64,000 nucleotides of DNA from Saprospiraceae bacterium. Lineage in GTDB: Bacteria > Bacteroidota > Bacteroidia > Chitinophagales > Saprospiraceae. Under the pieces are notes generated by a model. That model saw only the letters and a list, made by a program, of their open reading frames with translations. It did no database searches and was not told the origin of the DNA. Location of the stretch: contig JALHOZ010000001.1 in the NCBI GenBank assembly GCA_022842725.1, forward strand, positions 213,309 to 277,308, given 5' to 3'. Shown one piece after another: positions 61,190 through 64,000 of this stretch (position 1 is the first letter of the stretch; each line of letters begins with the position of its first letter). A program made the position numbers and the translations under genes.

Positions 61190-64000
61190 ATGAAAACCAG
61201 GATTTTATTAGCGGTTGCCTTCTTAGGTAGCTTTTTTCTAACCCCAAACGTACAGGCTCAGGTGACCAGTGTCAACTATCAGCTGAAGTACGATGCCGAT
61301 TCTTGTAAGTATTTCGCATGCATTATCATTAATGCAGGGTCTGCGAGTACGGTTGCAAGAAGAACACAAACTAACTCTCAGTTTACCATTGTGGTTCCCA
61401 CAGGTACGAGTATTAGTGTAAACCGAAGTTATTTTCCATTGCGAAACAACCAGACCTATACGGGTACTGATCCGGCTCCTTGGAATATCACTACCTCTGT
61501 TATTTCTCCGGATACGATGCCGGAATTTGATTTTCACTCTATTACACCCAATCTGGCGGTTGCTTCTCAGTACAATAATCTGAACAGCGGGGATACCATC
61601 AGACTTTTCAGCTTAAATGTCGGAAGGATCAATAATTGCGGTGATAGTATACGGATTTTCAGAAATGGCATTGACCCTCCTTCTTCTGCTCCGGGTATGG
61701 GCGGTGGAGACTTTAACAATGGTTTTACCATTGGAGGTCCTGCACAACGTTATAATGCCAATTCAACCCAGAAGAATCCACCAATCCCTGTCATCGTTAG
61801 TGCTCAGACCACTTGTAGTTCAGGTATTGAAATTGATTTAACAGCGACCACCACAGCTTGTCAGGCTCCTTTGGAGTATAGCTGGACTGGTCCTTTTTCA
61901 TTTACATCTACCAGTCAGGATGTAAGTATTTTCCCATCGACCACAAACAATATAGGAAATTATAAGGTGGTGGTAACAGATTCATTGGGTTGTAAAGACT
62001 CTGTGACTGTGACGGTAACAAATAAACCCAATGCCGGACCCGATCAAACAGTTTGCGCGGGCTCATCATACAATATATCAGGTACACAACCTACTACAGG
62101 AACATGGTCAGCAAGACCAGGTAACCCTTCTTCAGGTGCTACCCTAGGCTTACTTCCTGCAGGTAATGCAACGGTTACATTTTCGAATGCAGCAAGCGGT
62201 ACTTACGGATTTATATATTCAACACCGACTTGTGCGGATACGATGGTATTTACGGTCAATCCGAGACCGGTTGTCAGTATTACCGGCTCCAACAGCATTT
62301 GTGTCGGTGCAACTACCATGCTTTCTCCTACATCAGGGGGCACATGGGTTAGCAATAATCCGGGCGTTGCTTCAGTTACAAACGGAGGTTTGGTTACAGC
62401 CCTTGCAGGTGGTTCAGCCACCTTTACGTTTACAAACAGTAACGGTTGTACCAATACAACCAATGCGGTAACCGTCAACCCTCCGCCAACAGTAGCGATT
62501 AGCGGTACTTCAGCAGTTTGTATCGGTTCTACCACAACCTTGATACCATCTACAGGTGGTACGTGGGTTTCTGTATTCCCTGCCATTGCTTCAGTCACCA
62601 ATGGAGGAGTAGTGACCGGAGTATCTGCTGGTATGGGTAGATTTGTATTTACAGAAACTTCTACAAATTGTATATCAGATACGTTGAACGTTCAGGTCAG
62701 ACCAGTACCAACCATTTCTCTGGCATCTACTACCATCTGTATTTTCGGTACAACCAATGCTTTACCGGCAACAGGTGGTACCTGGTCTTCGACAAATACA
62801 ACAATAGCCACTGTTTCAAATGCCGGTCTGGTGACAGGTGTTGGCGCAGGAACTGTTACTTTAAGATGGACAGAAACCACAACAGGTTGTCAGTCTGCTC
62901 CTTCCAGTCCTTTGACTGTATTGCCTAGCCCAACAGTAACTCTTGCACACGCTGTAAGATGTATCGGTACAGGAACAACAGCTTCAGCTACTCCTTCAGG
63001 CGGTACGTGGGTTTCATTGAATACATCGGTAGCTACCATAGATGCGAACACCGGTGCGATTACAACACTTGCATCAGGTATTGCAACGTTCAGATATACC
63101 AGTTTGAATGGTTGTCAGAATACAACATCTCCGTTGACTGTCAATCCGGGTCCAACCGTACTGGCAGGTTCAAGCACCCTGTGTCCTACAACGACTACAA
63201 ACCTTACTCCTTCGACAGGAGGAACATGGTCAAGTGCAACAACAGGTGTTGCTACAGTGACCAATGCAGGTTTGGTTACAGCAGTGGCACAAGGAACATC
63301 AATCATGACGTATACAGAAACCTCTACAGGTTGTCAGGGTTCTTTGACGATAACTGTTCAGCCGAGACCACTTATTACGGCAGCAACGCCGAATCCTATT
63401 TGTGTTGGTTTTACATCTAATGCAACCAATACAACAGGTGGAAGCGGAACATGGACAAGTTTGAATCCGGCAATAGCTACCATCAATAATTCAGGTTTGA
63501 TTACCGGTATTTCTGTTGGTACAGCAACGCTTTTCTTTACTTCGTCTACTACTTTCTGTCAGTCTTTGCCTACTACTATCACCATAACCAACAGACCGGT
63601 AGTAAGTATTACTGGTCCTACACAAGTGTGTACTGGTTTTACGACGACAGTATCTCCGACTTCAGGTGGTACATGGGCGAGTAGTAATCCTGCTGTAGCT
63701 ACAGTTGATAATGGTGGAAATGTTTTAGCAGTTAGCCCGGGTACAGCGTTTTTCACATTCACGGCTTCTTCAGGTTGTGTATCTGATCCGACTGCACCGA
63801 TTACTGTTTTTGCCAATCCACCAACATCCTTCACAGGACCAAACAGCATTTGTGTGGGTCAAACCACTACAGTGAACCCTACAACAGGAGGAACATGGTC
63901 TTCTTCAGCAACAGGCGTAGCTACCATTACCAATGCAGGTTTGATTACAGGTGTATCTGCAGGAACTTCTCAATTGGTGTATACTCAGACTGCCACAGGT
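61190..64000 (+). CDS. Giant Ig-like repeat surface adhesin, 3' part beyond window
   Basis: 937 residues visible and open to the right edge. Signal peptide 1-24 (MKTRILLAVAFLGSFFLTPN, cut near VQAQ). Residues about 25-205 are homologous to the N-terminal domain of the preceding gene (VVPTGTSISV, NNQTYTGTDP, DTIRLFSLNV, NCGDSIRIFRNGIDPPSSAP, NGFTIGGPAQRY). An Ig/PKD-like segment follows to about 280, then an array of Big_2/Ig-like repeats each built on C-x-G-x-T-T, GGTWSSxxxxVATVTNxG and TGC. Nine GTW anchors lie at 62105, 62345, 62564, 62783, 63008, 63227, 63452, 63674 and 63896, so units are 73-75 residues (the first spacing is 80). The C-terminal T9SS domain is presumably beyond the window. 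Confidence 0.9.
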   Translation, partial: MKTRILLAVAFLGSFFLTPNVQAQVTSVNYQLKYDADSCKYFACIIINAGSASTVARRTQTNSQFTIVVPTGTSISVNRSYFPLRNNQTYTGTDPAPWNITTSVISPDTMPEFDFHSITPNLAVASQYNNLNSGDTIRLFSLNVGRINNCGDSIRIFRNGIDPPSSAPGMGGGDFNNGFTIGGPAQRYNANSTQKNPPIPVIVSAQTTCSSGIEIDLTATTTACQAPLEYSWTGPFSFTSTSQDVSIFPSTTNNIGNYKVVVTDSLGCKDSVTVTVTNKPNAGPDQTVCAGSSYNISGTQPTTGTWSARPGNPSSGATLGLLPAGNATVTFSNAASGTYGFIYSTPTCADTMVFTVNPRPVVSITGSNSICVGATTMLSPTSGGTWVSNNPGVASVTNGGLVTALAGGSATFTFTNSNGCTNTTNAVTVNPPPTVAISGTSAVCIGSTTTLIPSTGGTWVSVFPAIASVTNGGVVTGVSAGMGRFVFTETSTNCISDTLNVQVRPVPTISLASTTICIFGTTNALPATGGTWSSTNTTIATVSNAGLVTGVGAGTVTLRWTETTTGCQSAPSSPLTVLPSPTVTLAHAVRCIGTGTTASATPSGGTWVSLNTSVATIDANTGAITTLASGIATFRYTSLNGCQNTTSPLTVNPGPTVLAGSSTLCPTTTTNLTPSTGGTWSSATTGVATVTNAGLVTAVAQGTSIMTYTETSTGCQGSLTITVQPRPLITAATPNPICVGFTSNATNTTGGSGTWTSLNPAIATINNSGLITGISVGTATLFFTSSTTFCQSLPTTITITNRPVVSITGPTQVCTGFTTTVSPTSGGTWASSNPAVATVDNGGNVLAVSPGTAFFTFTASSGCVSDPTAPITVFANPPTSFTGPNSICVGQTTTVNPTTGGTWSSSATGVATITNAGLITGVSAGTSQLVYTQTATG
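62030..64000 (+). repeat. In-frame array of ~219-225 bp Ig-like repeats
   Basis: The TGG of each GTW anchor recurs at 62105, 62345, 62564, 62783, 63008, 63227, 63452, 63674 and 63896, spaced 240, 219, 219, 225, 219, 225, 222 and 222 bp. All spacings are multiples of three. Units are diverged, not identical. Confidence 0.85.

Noticed and set aside
62166-63420. Several frames overlapping the repeat adhesin in other phases and on the minus strand
   Set aside because: All share the repeat periodicity of the adhesin, whose own frame (from 61190) is open through to the edge.
62030-64000. CRISPR-like or satellite repeat array
   Set aside because: The repeats are long, diverged, in frame and encode Ig-like domains; no short identical repeats with unique spacers.

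Overview
The window looks like the chromosome of a free-living member of the Bacteroidota, probably close to the Saprospiria/Chitinophagia (lineage is inference). Reasons: AT-rich DNA; repeated promoter elements of the Bacteroidota type (TTG about 16-23 bases before TAnnTTTG); several secreted proteins with type IX secretion (T9SS) C-terminal sorting domains; a PorP/SprF-type outer-membrane partner; DUF5723, DUF547 and GH3-beta-lactamase fusion proteins typical of the phylum. I see no rRNA, CRISPR array, prophage, plasmid functions or complete insertion sequence. Two genes run off the edges: a secreted thioredoxin-like protein (left) and a giant Ig-like repeat adhesin (right).

Layout. 1-2.1 kb: secreted thioredoxin-fold protein (minus) divergent from a small T9SS cargo. 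2.1-10.3 kb: likely five-gene plus-strand unit (gamma carbonic anhydrase-like, beta-CASP nuclease, lipoprotein, DUF5723 outer-membrane protein, GH3 glycosidase fused to a serine hydrolase), facing a stand-alone serine hydrolase. 11.7-16.7 kb: coiled-coil secreted protein, DUF2007 protein, two-component system plus CutC, lipoprotein. 16.8-22.7 kb: trmB-rlmN-ferredoxin reductase cluster, then ndh-like, dapD and a PAP2-like membrane protein on minus. 23.2-27.4 kb: cohesin/SprB-repeat surface protein with its PorP/SprF partner. 27.4-40.1 kb: queG, scpA, GH3-type acyl-adenylating enzyme, TPR protein, acyl-CoA ligase, DUF547 lipoprotein, split transhydrogenase pntAA-pntAB-pntB, SMUG2-like DNA glycosylase. 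40.1-43.7 kb: PKD/T9SS protein and ROK sugar kinase in one minus-strand run with the glycosylase. 43.9-51 kb: rimP-nusA-infB-TIGR02757, tRNA(CAT), mnmE. 51-57 kb: DUF1801, an uncharacterised lipoprotein, pepD, SurA/PpiD-like foldase. 57.5-64 kb: two tandem paralogous surface proteins, the second an array of about 73-75-residue Ig-like repeats.

How they fit together. Most genes are housekeeping (translation, RNA modification, redox, lysine/peptidoglycan precursors, chromosome segregation). The accessory theme is cell-surface display: at least four T9SS cargo proteins, one dedicated PorP/SprF protein, several lipoproteins and a periplasmic folding factor. The most distinctive points are the tandem adhesin paralogs sharing an unnamed N-terminal domain, the triple cohesin-like plus SprB-repeat protein, an attenuator-like hairpin in the rimP-nusA-infB leader, and an uncharacterised secreted lipoprotein family with strikingly conserved acidic/His motifs. 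I did not find a clear-cut new defence or mobile system.
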